Source: Eubacteriales bacterium (GTDB taxonomy: Bacteria; Bacillota_A; Clostridia; Christensenellales; Aristaeellaceae). Taken from it: a DNA stretch of 21,591 nucleotides. The notes beneath the pieces are model-generated. The model had not been told where the DNA came from and did not search any database. It saw nothing but the letters and a program-made list of their open reading frames with translations. Positions 13,989 to 21,591 of the stretch are shown here, piece by piece. The DNA lies in NCBI GenBank assembly GCA_029974855.1, contig JARKQO010000548.1, positions 1 through 21,591 of the forward strand. The letters are read 5' to 3'. Made by a program: the position numbers and the translations under genes. Within the stretch, counting starts at the first letter, position 1; each line of letters begins with the position of its first letter.

Positions 13989-15794
13989 CTACCAGGGCCG
14001 CAGAAGGGGCACGCCCTCCGCCCAGTCCACTTGGTAGAGGGTGTAGGTGTCCAGGTATCCGTCCTCGGTGAAGGCCACGGCGGCCTCATAGGTGGGGTTG
14101 GCGTCGTCCACGCAGAGCACGTGGGTGATGCCGTAGCCCTGAAGCAAGGCTAAAAAGTAAGCCTCGTCAATGTCCCCATACAAGGTGACTATCTTCACAG
14201 GGGCCAGGGGATATTGCAGAAACTCGGGCCTAAAGGGGGTGGGGTTGATGCCGTAGAGGATCACGGCCCCCAGGGGGTCCTCCAGGTCCTCCACATCCTC
14301 CACCCAGAAGTTCTCCTCCTGATAGATGGCGATGTCCCGGGGGGCTTCCCGGGCATAGGCGGAAGGAACCAGCTCCTGGTACAGCTGGCCCCAGCTTACC
14401 AGCAGCGCCAGGCAGGCCACGGCCACCGGCAGGCGGGCTTTGGGAAAGCGGGGGGATTTCATGCCCAGGTGGACGGCCATCAGCAGGCCTCCCAAAAAGA
14501 AAGGCCCCAGGTAGCGCTCCAGCAGGTAGTGCATATTTTCCAGGGTGCCGTCCACAAAGGCGTCAAACTCCCCGATGAAGGCCGTGGCAAAGATCGCCCC
14601 GAAGGCTGCCAGCATCAGCCCGAAGCAGCAGGTCCACCACAGGGACAGCCGGGTCAGGGGCCCCCGGCGCTCCCCCTCCCCCAAGGCCGTCAGGGCGGGG
14701 AAGAGGATCACCACCGCCGCCCACAGCAGCATGGGCACCCCGGGCCAGGAGCTCCCGTTCCGGTAGAGCAGCGCGTTCCACAGGGTGGCGGGAAGATGCT
14801 CCAGGGCCTGGGGCGCGGCATAGCTGCCCTGGGAGAAGGCCTCCAGGCCCCAGGTCAGGTTCCGCATATGCTGCCCGGTGAGCCCCGCCACATGGGCAAA
14901 GAGGTACCAGCTTCCCACAGCCGCCAGGGGCAGGCCCACAAGAAAAAGCCGCTGGGGCACGGAGCCCGCCCTTTTGGGCCAAAACAGCAATGCCATGGGC
15001 AGCAGGGCCCAGAAGGCCCCCACCTGCTTTACCAAAACCAAGGTGGTCAACGTCAGGGCCAAAATGGCGCAGTCCACCCAGGAGGCCTTCTTGTCCAGGC
15101 TCCAGGCCTGGCACAGGGCGCTGCCCAGGCAGACCCCCAAGGCGGTATCCACCCGGAGCATGGCGTAGGCGTCCCGGAAGATCACTGTGGGAACCCCCAG
15201 GCAAAACACCAGAAGAAGCGGCAGATAGTAGGCCTTGCGCCAGGTGATCCCCTGGCCAAAGGGCAACAGGAACACCGCGTAAAACAAAGCCAGGCCCATG
15301 TACAGGGTTCCCTCGGAAAACTCCCCGGCCATGGCGACCCCGATCCATTGAAACAGCTGCATGCCGGGGGTATAGGTCATGAACCGGGGGGCGAGGTGAT
15401 GGATGCCGTCCACCAGCCCCTGCTGGGCGTACAGGCCCTTGACCTGAACGGCCCAGTAGTACAGATCGTCCGTGGCCCACACCACATGCTCCCCCATGGT
15501 GAGGATAAACAGCAAAGCCAGCAGGCCAAAGGCCGCCAGGCCGGGGGTGAGGGCGTGGGCCAGGAGGCTTCGCCCCAGCTCCCGGCCCCGGCCCGTGAGC
15601 ACCTGGGCCAGCATCCAGCCCAGGGCGGCCAGGTACGAAAGCCAGGGAAAAAGCCCCAGCCCCTGAAACAGGGCCAGAAGATAGCACACCAAAATCAGCC
15701 CTCCGGCAAAGCCCGGCAGCAGAACCTCAAAGCGGCGGCGGCACAGGGCACACAGCGCCAGCGCCACCACAAGCAGGGACAGAAACAGCGGCAT
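13989..15794 (-). CDS. GT-C-like multi-pass membrane protein
   Basis: The ATG at 15794 has AAAGGAGG 5 bases upstream, giving 601 residues. About ten or more hydrophobic helices occupy residues 1-470 and a soluble domain of about 130 residues forms the C-terminus. An acidic pair in ATDDLYYWAVQ (Asp109, Asp110) lies after the early helices, and HHLAPRFMTYTPGMQLFQW follows. This matches the general plan of GT-C glycosyltransferases, which move sugars from polyprenyl-phosphate donors outside the membrane using an acidic residue in the first large loop. The similarity is one of layout, so substrate and even class are inference. The gene stands alone with a long structured leader and terminator, so its expression is probably controlled by attenuation. 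Confidence 0.72.
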   Translation of the reverse strand: MPLFLSLLVVALALCALCRRRFEVLLPGFAGGLILVCYLLALFQGLGLFPWLSYLAALGWMLAQVLTGRGRELGRSLLAHALTPGLAAFGLLALLFILTMGEHVVWATDDLYYWAVQVKGLYAQQGLVDGIHHLAPRFMTYTPGMQLFQWIGVAMAGEFSEGTLYMGLALFYAVFLLPFGQGITWRKAYYLPLLLVFCLGVPTVIFRDAYAMLRVDTALGVCLGSALCQAWSLDKKASWVDCAILALTLTTLVLVKQVGAFWALLPMALLFWPKRAGSVPQRLFLVGLPLAAVGSWYLFAHVAGLTGQHMRNLTWGLEAFSQGSYAAPQALEHLPATLWNALLYRNGSSWPGVPMLLWAAVVILFPALTALGEGERRGPLTRLSLWWTCCFGLMLAAFGAIFATAFIGEFDAFVDGTLENMHYLLERYLGPFFLGGLLMAVHLGMKSPRFPKARLPVAVACLALLVSWGQLYQELVPSAYAREAPRDIAIYQEENFWVEDVEDLEDPLGAVILYGINPTPFRPEFLQYPLAPVKIVTLYGDIDEAYFLALLQGYGITHVLCVDDANPTYEAAVAFTEDGYLDTYTLYQVDWAEGVPLLRPW

Positions 15795-15843
15795 AGGGGC
15801 CTCCTTTGTATAAAGGCGGCGCGGAGGGGGCCGCCCGGATATG

Positions 15844-15866
15844 AAAAAACCGCCTGAGACAGGCGG
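15844..15866 (-). terminator. Intrinsic terminator inside the leader of the GT-C-like gene
   Basis: On the minus strand CCGCCTG (15866-15860), loop TCT, CAGGCGG (15856-15850) is followed by six Ts (15849-15844). It lies about 50 bases before the start codon, in the sense direction, so it would stop transcripts before the gene unless prevented. Confidence 0.85.
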
Positions 15867-15966
15867 GCTCCGGTATGCCAAGCCCTCAGCATCCAAACGG
15901 TCACAGGGCTTGCCGCACTGGCCCATGCGTATCTCTGATCCGGCCCATAAGCATAGGACACCCGCA
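15863..15966 (-). ncRNA. Structured leader RNA, candidate riboswitch or attenuator of unknown class
   Basis: From the predicted start near 15966 the leader can close a long-range helix: GCGGG (15965-15961) with CCCGC (15867-15863), TCC (15958-15956) with GGA (15871-15869), and TATGC (15955-15951) with GCATA (15878-15874). Inside, AAGCCCT/AGGGCTT (15911-15905 with 15886-15880) forms a 7-bp hairpin, and CGCA/TGCG inside GCCG/CGGC forms another. The closing helix uses four bases of the terminator's first arm, so helix and terminator are mutually exclusive. It does not clearly match a riboswitch class I know. The call rests on hand folding only. Confidence 0.5.
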
Positions 15967-15972
15967 AGAGGG

Positions 15973-16001
15973 ATTATAACCCAAGTGAGAGATAATTCCA
16001 A
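15973..16001 (-). promoter_or_regulatory. Promoter of the leader RNA and GT-C-like gene
   Basis: On the minus strand TTGGAA (16001-15996) and a perfect TATAAT (15978-15973) are separated by 17 bases. The rest of the gap, 16002-16143, holds nothing that I can identify beyond the 3' region of the AraC gene. Confidence 0.8.
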
Positions 16002-16143
16002 TGTTTTCCGAAAAGCCTTCTGCAACGAATGCATCTTGGAGCGGTATTCGGGCCACGGTTGCGGGTAAGCTTCCTTCGTTTTTGCGGCGTTTTCGCAAGG
16101 GCATGAGGATGGGACCCGCAGGAGGCGGGGAAAGGGACCGCGC

Positions 16144-17025
16144 CTATTCCTGCCAGGAGGCTTCTCCCAGCCGCCGCCTGAAAGCGGAGGGCGGCTGGCC
16201 GAACTGCTTGGTAAAAGCCCTTGTGAAGGTGCTGAGGCTTTCAAAGCGCAGGGCGTCGGCGATTTGCGAGAAGGACAGATTGGTATGCAGCACGATGTTT
16301 TTGGCTTTTTCCAAGCGGCAAAACTGATGGTAATGAATGGGGGAAAGGCCGAACATTTCCTTAAAGGAACGGATGAGATGAAATTTGCTGATGTTATACC
16401 GGGCGGAAAGGTCGTCCAAGCGGATCGGAAGATCCGTATTGGCGTTCAGGAAGTTCCGGATTTCCAGCATCAGGGAGGCCTGGGGGGCCACCTCTTTGTT
16501 TCCATGCCATAGCTGTTGCCGCAGGATGAAGGTCCACAGCAGCAAGAAAGCGCCTTGCACGTTGATCTCCCTAAAGGGCATTTGGCTTTCAAACTCATAG
16601 ATGACATTGAAAAGAAGCTGTTCAAACATCTCCACATCCTCGATGTTCAGCTTGTCCGGAAGATGGATGCCTTCCTGGAGCAAAAAGTCGGTGCGGATCA
16701 TGCGCCGTTCCATTTCCGTCATCTGCTGGTAATTCTTAAAGGAAATAAAAACCTGCCCGCTATCCTCCCCATAGACCAAATCAAAATGGAGGTGCGGCTG
16801 GCGGAAGCCGCCGGGGGACAAAGCGCGCATGGAGTGCCGCCTGCCAGGCCGGAACAGGAAGATATCCCCGGGCCGCGCCAGGTAGCGGTCGTCCTCCACG
16901 GTGATCAGTACCTCGCCTTCCTTTACATAAAGCAGTTCATAATCGAAAATGATTCTTTCGTGCATGGACCAGGTGCCGGCCAGCCTTTGGTCGATGGCGA
17001 AACGGATATAAGGTGAAAGCTGCAT
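16144..17025 (-). CDS. AraC-family transcriptional regulator
   Basis: This 293-residue protein has a cupin-type sensor domain at about 1-90 (ELLYVKEGEVLITVEDDRY, ARPGDIFLFRPGRRHSM, HLHFDLVY) and two helix-turn-helix motifs at about 195-287. The first is around DDLSARYNISKFHLIRSFKE and the second around SFSQIADALRFESLSTFTRA with the family end FGQPPSAFRRR. Such regulators sense a sugar or glycan and activate the neighbouring uptake genes. It is divergent from the solute-binding protein gene across 318 bases, which fits control of that operon. GGAGGG lies 9 bases before the ATG. The histidines and Glu/Arg residues of the cupin could bind ligand or metal, which is inference. No sulfoglycan-specific signature is visible. 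Confidence 0.9.
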   Translation of the reverse strand: MQLSPYIRFAIDQRLAGTWSMHERIIFDYELLYVKEGEVLITVEDDRYLARPGDIFLFRPGRRHSMRALSPGGFRQPHLHFDLVYGEDSGQVFISFKNYQQMTEMERRMIRTDFLLQEGIHLPDKLNIEDVEMFEQLLFNVIYEFESQMPFREINVQGAFLLLWTFILRQQLWHGNKEVAPQASLMLEIRNFLNANTDLPIRLDDLSARYNISKFHLIRSFKEMFGLSPIHYHQFCRLEKAKNIVLHTNLSFSQIADALRFESLSTFTRAFTKQFGQPPSAFRRRLGEASWQE

Positions 17026-17067
17026 CTATGGATTCCCTCCTGTCGATTCTTCTTGCAAAAAGCAATA

Positions 17068-17097
17068 ATTGTATAAGGAAAGACAACTTTCGGTAAA
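17068..17097 (-). promoter_or_regulatory. Candidate promoter of the AraC regulator gene
   Basis: On the minus strand TTTACC (17097-17092) is followed after 16 bases by TATACA or after 18 bases by TACAAT (17073-17068). Two AAAGAC direct repeats (17079-17084 and 17095-17100) overlap it and might be regulator contacts. Confidence 0.4.
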
Positions 17098-17190
17098 GAC
17101 GAAATGCCGGGATGCGGTTATAATGATACCATCAAATAGGGGAAGCGCACAACAATAAGAAGGAAAAATTGTCGCTTGTATCCAGAAGGA

Positions 17191-17218
17191 TTGACAAGGG
17201 GAGAAAACTACGTTAAAA
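17191..17218 (+). promoter_or_regulatory. Candidate promoter of the ABC transporter operon
   Basis: A perfect TTGACA at 17191-17196 is followed after 16 bases by TTAAAA (17213-17218), a poor -10 box as expected for an activated promoter. The leader to the ATG at 17344 would be about 120 bases. A perfect TATAAT at 17119-17124 has no -35 partner. Confidence 0.4.
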
Positions 17219-17343
17219 AATGAAAGCAGTGTTTGTATGACCGGCGTTACATAAATCATGGAGGGGTCCTTCCGGTGAATGCATTGCTCGCAGCGCAGGC
17301 GTGCCGCCGGTGGAATAGGCAAGAAAGCATAAGGAGGATGACC

Positions 17344-18684
17344 ATGAAAAAGGGATTTGCACTGTGTATCTCCATTCTACTGCTGTTGGGCTGTTTGCCG
17401 GCAGGCGCGCTGGGCGCGGGGACAAACGGGGAAGTCATTGAGATTGTGTTCATGTCCAGCTCCGTGGAGGGCGCCATGGCCGATTACTTTGACAATGAGC
17501 TGCCGCGGCTTTGGGCGGAGGCCCACCCGGACAGCAACATTGTGATCAAGCACGAGGCGATGCCGTTTAACGATTTGCAAGGGGCCCCCCTGCAGGTGCG
17601 GTATGCTTCCGGTAACGCCCCCGACGTGCAGCTGATGACCGTGGAGATGACCCTTTCGCTGGTGCAGGCGGGCTATCTGCAGCAGCTGGACGAGTTCTAC
17701 ACCGACGAGGTGCGGGCCGATTATTATGACGGTATTGTGGAAGGTGTTTCCACCTTCGGCGGCCACCAGTACAGCTTTATGATGCACCGGGGCCTGGAAA
17801 TGATGGCCTATGACGCCGCCGCCTTGCAGGAAGCGGGCATTGAGCCTCCCAAGACGCCGGAAGAGCTGATTGCCGCGGCCAGTGCCGTTACCAGCGCCGA
17901 CCGCTATGGCTTCACCGCCTTTACCGATCCGGTAGACCATTTGATTATGACCTGGATGCCCTTTATCTGGGGTCAGGGCGGCGACGTGCTGAACGCCGCC
18001 ATGGACGCGGGCGCTTTGAATACCCCGGAGGTCATCAAGGGCTTGCAGCTGATCCGCCAGCTGGCCACCTCGGAGGCCTTCAACCCCATGCCCAGCCGCA
18101 CCGGCAACAACGCGGGCATCATTGGCGACAAGGAAACCGTGTTCCAGTTCATTCCCTTTGGCCAAGCCAGGCTGCTGGAGCGGGACTATGCCGAGCGCAT
18201 CGAGGAGTTGGCCGTAGCCCGCTATCCCATGCCGGAAGGCAAGCCCTTCATCACCTTTGGCGGCGGCTGGGCCCTGGGCGCCAGCGCCATGAGCAAGCAT
18301 CCGGAGGAAGCCAAGCAGGTAGCCCATTGGATCGCGGTGCAAAGCAACGACACCGTGAAAAAGATGGTGATGGACAGCGGCAACATGCCCTGCCGCCGCT
18401 CCGTGCTGGAGGACCCGGAGGTTGCCGCCCTTTACCAGGGCAGGCTGTACAGCATGATCATGAGCGATCCGGAGCATTTGAACGGCGTGCGCATGGCCTA
18501 CGTGGCTCCCGCCGATTTCAACAAGATTCTGATTGACATGTTCGACAGGACGCTGTTTGAGCATGAAACCCCTGTGGAGGTCATCGCGGAGGAACAGAAC
18601 GCCAAGATGGACCAATTCATCGCCGGCTACACCGGTCCTAAGGACGGGCTGCAGCGGCTGGGCATCGGCGGCTTGGGCAAATAA
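17344..18684 (+). CDS. Extracellular sugar-binding protein of a CUT1 ABC importer
   Basis: This 446-residue protein has a signal sequence (basic MKKG, hydrophobic core to about 20). Either lipidation at Cys17 (LLGC) or signal peptidase I cleavage near ALGAG is possible. The mature part follows family 1 solute-binding proteins (PF01547-like): EIVFMSSSVEGAMADYF at the start, the GNAPDVQLM block around residue 90, and a long C-terminal lobe with FGGGWALGASAMSKHPEEAKQVAHWI. Such proteins capture oligosaccharides or glycerol-phosphate-type ligands outside the membrane and deliver them to two permeases, which follow here. The second ATG (17344) is used because AAGGAGG lies 6 bases upstream; the ATG at 17338 overlaps the ribosome site. 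The ligand is unknown. Confidence 0.92.
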   Translation: MKKGFALCISILLLLGCLPAGALGAGTNGEVIEIVFMSSSVEGAMADYFDNELPRLWAEAHPDSNIVIKHEAMPFNDLQGAPLQVRYASGNAPDVQLMTVEMTLSLVQAGYLQQLDEFYTDEVRADYYDGIVEGVSTFGGHQYSFMMHRGLEMMAYDAAALQEAGIEPPKTPEELIAAASAVTSADRYGFTAFTDPVDHLIMTWMPFIWGQGGDVLNAAMDAGALNTPEVIKGLQLIRQLATSEAFNPMPSRTGNNAGIIGDKETVFQFIPFGQARLLERDYAERIEELAVARYPMPEGKPFITFGGGWALGASAMSKHPEEAKQVAHWIAVQSNDTVKKMVMDSGNMPCRRSVLEDPEVAALYQGRLYSMIMSDPEHLNGVRMAYVAPADFNKILIDMFDRTLFEHETPVEVIAEEQNAKMDQFIAGYTGPKDGLQRLGIGGLGK

Positions 18685-18702
18685 TCAATTATGGACGACC
18701 GC

Positions 18703-18733
18703 GCGTGGGGACGGGTGGTGCCCGTCCCCACGC
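18703..18733 (+). other. Intercistronic hairpin without T-tract
   Basis: A 13-bp perfect stem GCGTGGGGACGGG / CCCGTCCCCACGC with a 5-base loop lies between the binding protein and first permease genes. It is not followed by Ts, so it looks like an mRNA-stabilising element that keeps binding-protein levels above permease levels, as known for other binding-protein operons. Confidence 0.7.
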
Positions 18734-18772
18734 AATATGGGCCGCCAGGCGGCAGGACAAGGGGGGGCATGC

Positions 18773-19651
18773 ATGAAAAACAAGGCGAAAAGAAAAGAAG
18801 TCATCGCGGCTTATTCTTTTTTGCTGCCGGAAATGCTGGTCATGCTGGTATTTGTTTTTTTGCCCATGATGTACGCGCTGTATTTAAGCTTTCACAACGT
18901 GAACACCTTTAGCGCGACGCAGGTATTCACCGGCCTGGAGAATTACCGCGTCACCTTCGCCAACAAGGAATTTTGGGATTCCTTGCGGGTTACCTTTACC
19001 TACAGCATTTCCTATGTGGTGCTTTTGTTTGTGTGCTCGCTGCTTTTGGCGCTGCTCAACCATTCCGTCAAAAACAAGGCGGGCCGCCTCTACCGCACCT
19101 TGATTTTTGCGCCCCACGCGGTTTCCCTGGTGATCGCCGGGATTATCTGGACCTTCATTTTCAGCGCTCCCAAGGGCTATATGAATCAGCTGATTGGGCT
19201 TTTCGGGATGAAGCCCCAGGCCTTTCTTGGCTCCCGAAGCCAGGCCCTGGGCAGCATTACGGCCATCTCCCTGTGGATTGCCGTGGGCTATTACATGATT
19301 ATTTTTGCCGCCGCCCTAAAGGACATCCCTGTTTCACAATACGAAGCGGCGGACTTGGACGGAGCGGGCGTGTATAAGAAGTTCTGGTATATTACGATGC
19401 CCAACCTGAAGGAAACCTCCATTTTTGTGTTTGTGGTATCCACCATTGCGGCATTGCAGCTGTTTGAACCTGTGCAGGTGATCACCTCCGGCGGCCCGGC
19501 AAAGGCCACCAATGTGATTGTGAAATACATCTACGACACCGCCTTTCAGCTCCATAACATCGGCGGGGCCTCCGCGGCGGCGTTTGTTCTGTTCCTCATC
19601 ATCATGGCCCTTACCATCATCCAGTTCAAGATCACCAGGACAGAGCTGTAA
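18773..19651 (+). CDS. ABC transporter permease, UgpA/LacF type
   Basis: This 292-residue integral membrane protein has about six transmembrane helices (15-38, 75-97, 108-132, 161-183, 214-235, 268-286). The permease EAA loop that touches the ATPase is EAADLDGAGVYKKFWYITMP at 191-210. The N-terminal SFLLPEMLVMLVFVFLPMMYALYLSF matches the first-permease type of CUT1 sugar systems. The ATG at 18773 follows a G-rich ribosome site. It pairs with the next permease to form the channel for ligand delivered by the upstream binding protein. No ATPase gene is present in the operon, so a shared MsmK/UgpC-like ATPase elsewhere is likely. Confidence 0.92.
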   Translation: MKNKAKRKEVIAAYSFLLPEMLVMLVFVFLPMMYALYLSFHNVNTFSATQVFTGLENYRVTFANKEFWDSLRVTFTYSISYVVLLFVCSLLLALLNHSVKNKAGRLYRTLIFAPHAVSLVIAGIIWTFIFSAPKGYMNQLIGLFGMKPQAFLGSRSQALGSITAISLWIAVGYYMIIFAAALKDIPVSQYEAADLDGAGVYKKFWYITMPNLKETSIFVFVVSTIAALQLFEPVQVITSGGPAKATNVIVKYIYDTAFQLHNIGGASAAAFVLFLIIMALTIIQFKITRTEL

Positions 19652-19667
19652 AGGAGGAGACCGTTAG

Positions 19668-20492
19668 ATGAAGCAGTCCAAGGCATACCGGATCAGCAGC
19701 AACGCAGTCTCCATCCTTTTGGTTTTGCTGATGCTGTTTCCCATTTACATCATGATCATCGGCTCCCTGAAGCCCGGCAGGGAAATCTTCAAGTTTGAGC
19801 TGTTTCCCAGGTTGGATGGCTTAACCCTGGACGGGTACGGGGCGCTCTTTCAGAACCAGCGGTTTTTCCGGTCCTATGGAAACACGTTTCTGTCCTCTTT
19901 GATCATTACGTTGGTGGCGCTTTTGTTTGCGGCCATGGCGGGCTTCGCGCTGGCAAAGCTTGATTTTCCCGGGCGGAAGGCATCCTTTTTCTTTATCATC
20001 AGCACGATGATGGTGCCTTTTTCGCTGCTGATGCTGCCCCTGTTTATGCTGGTGAAGGCAATGGGCATGATGGACACCCTCTGGGGCGTGATTGTACCCA
20101 GCCTGCCCAGGGCCTACGGGGTGTTTTTGATACGCCAGTTTATGCGCTCCATTCCCGACGACCTGCTGGAGTCCGCCAAAATTGACGGGTATGGCTACCT
20201 GGGCATCTTTACGAAGATTATCGTACCCCTGTCCAAGCCTATTTTGTTTACGCTGGCCACCACCATTTTCCTGACCAGCTGGAACAACTATACCTGGCCC
20301 TTGATTGCCATTCAAAGCAGGGACATGCGCTTTTTACAGGTATACGTAGCCAGCTTTTTCGAGGAGAATAAAACCCAGTGGGATTTGATCTTCTCCTCCC
20401 TTTGCCTGTCCACCATCCCCACGATTATTCTGTTTTTCGTAAGCCAAAAGTTTTTGGTGGAAGGTATCAAGATGTCGGGAATCAAAGAGTAG
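19668..20492 (+). CDS. ABC transporter permease, UgpE/MalG type
   Basis: This 274-residue integral membrane protein has about six helices (13-34, 73-96, 106-129, 138-158, 188-205, 240-260). The EAA loop is ESAKIDGYGYLGIFTKIIVP at 168-187, and the end LVEGIKMSGIKE is typical of the second CUT1 permease. The stop of the first permease lies 16 bases before its ATG, and AAAGGAGG fills that gap, so the two are co-translated in similar amounts. The gene after it, a sulfatase, starts 19 bases downstream, so they are one operon. Confidence 0.93.
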   Translation: MKQSKAYRISSNAVSILLVLLMLFPIYIMIIGSLKPGREIFKFELFPRLDGLTLDGYGALFQNQRFFRSYGNTFLSSLIITLVALLFAAMAGFALAKLDFPGRKASFFFIISTMMVPFSLLMLPLFMLVKAMGMMDTLWGVIVPSLPRAYGVFLIRQFMRSIPDDLLESAKIDGYGYLGIFTKIIVPLSKPILFTLATTIFLTSWNNYTWPLIAIQSRDMRFLQVYVASFFEENKTQWDLIFSSLCLSTIPTIILFFVSQKFLVEGIKMSGIKE

Positions 20493-20511
20493 AACAAGGA
20501 GGTACAGTGCG

Positions 20512-21591
20512 TTGAACCCAAATGTTCTTTTTATCATGACCGACCAGCAGCGCTACGATACCCTTGGGGATAGCCCGGCGGTGGATCTGCCGCATATGCG
20601 GCGGCTGAAGGAGGAATCGGTCAGCTTCAGCAACTTTTATGTGGCGGCCACGGCCTGCGTGCCCTCCCGCGCCAGCTTCCTATTTGGGCGGAATGCCTGG
20701 GACTTGCACATTCATGGAAACGCGCGCTTTATGATGGACGCGGCCCAGTGCGGCCCCCTGGATACCAGCTGGATGCAGGTGCTGCGGGATCAGGGGTATG
20801 CCAGCGTATCGGTGGGAAAAACCCACCAAATCCACGCGGGAAGCTACCATATCCCGGTTCCCCTGGCGGACAGCTTTGGCAACCAGGACGGATGGGACCA
20901 TTTCCATCCGGAGGTATCGCCCCAGCCGGAGGATACCTTTTATGACATCCATGTGGCCCGGCGCGCCTGCGATGCGCTGGAGCGCCTTCGGGACAAGGGC
21001 CCCTTCGCGATGTTCGTGGGCTTCCACGGGCCCCATGAGCCTTATGTGCTGCCGGAAAAATACAAGGATTATGTTAAGCCTGAGGAAGTAGAGCTTCCCC
21101 GGAACAGAAGCCTGGGGGAATATGAGGGGAAATCGGAGAGCTACCGGCGGCGGATACGGCATTTTCAGTCCATGTTCGGGGAATGCATCCATGAGGACGA
21201 GGCGATACGGCGCGGCATCGCGGGGTATTATTCCTCGCTGAAAGTGGTGGACGACTGCGTGGGCATGGTGCTGGATCAGCTGAGGGCTTTGGGGCTGGAG
21301 AGAGAGACCCTGGTGGTTTTCACCTCCGACCATGGGGAGCTGCTGGGCGAGCATTACCTGTTTAACAAAAACGCCACGGCCTATGAGGGAGAAATCCATA
21401 TCCCCCTGATGATCCGCTTTCCGGACAGGCGGGATGCGGGAAAGGTGGTGCCCCAGCTGGGCTGTGCCCTGGACTTTTTTCCCACCTTGATGGAGGTGCT
21501 GGGCATCGAGCCGGATTTGCCCCTTCCGGGAGCCTCCTTGCTTCCCGCTGTGCGGGAGGGCCGGGATGTGCGGGAGGACTTGCTGGTATGG
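20512..21591 (+). CDS. Cytoplasmic Cys-type sulfatase (partial, runs off the window)
   Basis: The first 360 residues are present; the 3' end lies beyond the window. The TTG at 20512 has AAGGAGG 9 bases upstream and gives the family start NPNVLFIMTDQQRYDT, with metal-ligand Asp11. Cys49-Val-Pro-Ser-Arg53 is the sulfatase signature, whose cysteine is converted to formylglycine; a Cys-type site in an anaerobe needs a radical SAM maturase (anSME). GKTHQIH (102-108), HGPHEP (172-177) and TSDHGELLGEH (271-281, with Asp273 and His274) are further active-site blocks. There is no signal peptide, so the enzyme should act in the cytoplasm on sulfated sugar brought in by the ABC importer of the same operon. 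A phosphonate or phosphodiester substrate is less likely. Confidence 0.9.
   Translation, partial: MNPNVLFIMTDQQRYDTLGDSPAVDLPHMRRLKEESVSFSNFYVAATACVPSRASFLFGRNAWDLHIHGNARFMMDAAQCGPLDTSWMQVLRDQGYASVSVGKTHQIHAGSYHIPVPLADSFGNQDGWDHFHPEVSPQPEDTFYDIHVARRACDALERLRDKGPFAMFVGFHGPHEPYVLPEKYKDYVKPEEVELPRNRSLGEYEGKSESYRRRIRHFQSMFGECIHEDEAIRRGIAGYYSSLKVVDDCVGMVLDQLRALGLERETLVVFTSDHGELLGEHYLFNKNATAYEGEIHIPLMIRFPDRRDAGKVVPQLGCALDFFPTLMEVLGIEPDLPLPGASLLPAVREGRDVREDLLVW

Noticed and set aside
14214..15857. 547-codon plus-strand open frame opposite the GT-C-like gene
   Set aside because: The Gln/Gly/His/Pro-rich translation is typical of the antisense of a GC-rich membrane protein gene, and no start signal is present.
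15851..15966. Mg2+ M-box (ykoK) riboswitch in the GT-C leader
   Set aside because: GAGATACGC and TGGATGCT occur in the right order, but they are too close together, the P2/P3 helices do not form, and TGGATGCT would lie in a hairpin loop. Chance resemblance is more likely without a covariance-model hit.
16345..16357. A second PurBox-like sequence (AAGGCCGAACATT)
   Set aside because: It lies inside the AraC coding sequence, has two mismatches in the AT-rich positions and no inverted partner.
17119..17124. TATAAT as the ABC operon promoter
   Set aside because: No -35 hexamer lies at 15-19 bases upstream; the TTGACA at 17191 is a better anchor, though an activator-dependent use of this box cannot be excluded.

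Overview
The window looks like a chromosomal segment of a high-GC, low-motility-type Clostridia (Firmicutes), probably an anaerobic gut commensal. The evidence is Firmicutes-style signals throughout: strong AAGGAGG ribosome binding sites, frequent GTG/TTG starts, sigma-A type promoters, intrinsic terminators, a Bacillus-type PurR located next to a GlmU-like gene, a CUT1 sugar ABC importer with an AraC regulator, and the TIGR03915/TIGR03916 DNA-repair pair that is typical of anaerobes. A species cannot be assigned from the sequence alone.

Layout. Positions 1-313 hold a GC-rich modular hairpin repeat and a terminator. Then come a small XRE regulator (-), a DUF5655 protein (-), a 410-residue two-domain unknown protein (+), and the convergent, overlapping TIGR03915 / radical SAM operon (-) with a clear promoter at 4653-4681. 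A beta-lactamase-fold lipoprotein (+, 4838-5968) converges on a secreted unknown protein (-, 6075-7151). Divergent from the latter is a secreted protein with four peptidoglycan-binding domains and an unnamed C-terminal domain (+, 7460-9145). A bidirectional terminator separates it from the purR - glmU-like operon (-, 9262-11249). recO runs divergently (+, 11415-12140), and a perfect palindrome resembling a PurBox lies between purR and recO. Two more copies of the GC-rich repeat lie at 12150-12386. Next are an Ohr/OsmC peroxidase (-), a small membrane protein (-), and a GT-C-like multi-pass membrane protein (-) preceded by a promoter, a structured leader and an intrinsic terminator, which together look like an attenuator or riboswitch.

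The last 5.5 kb form one functional unit. An AraC regulator (-, 16144-17025) diverges from a solute-binding protein, two permeases and a sulfatase that runs off the window end (+, 17344-21591). No ATPase is present, so a shared MsmK/UgpC-type ATPase elsewhere is expected. The sulfatase has a Cys-type CxPSR motif and no signal peptide. I infer that the system imports a sulfated sugar or small glycan and desulfates it in the cytoplasm.

The most interesting candidates for something undescribed are the leader RNA at about 15844-15966, the GlmU-like protein with an eroded uridylyltransferase half, the unnamed C-terminal domain of the peptidoglycan-binding protein, and the PurBox-like palindrome shared by purR and recO.
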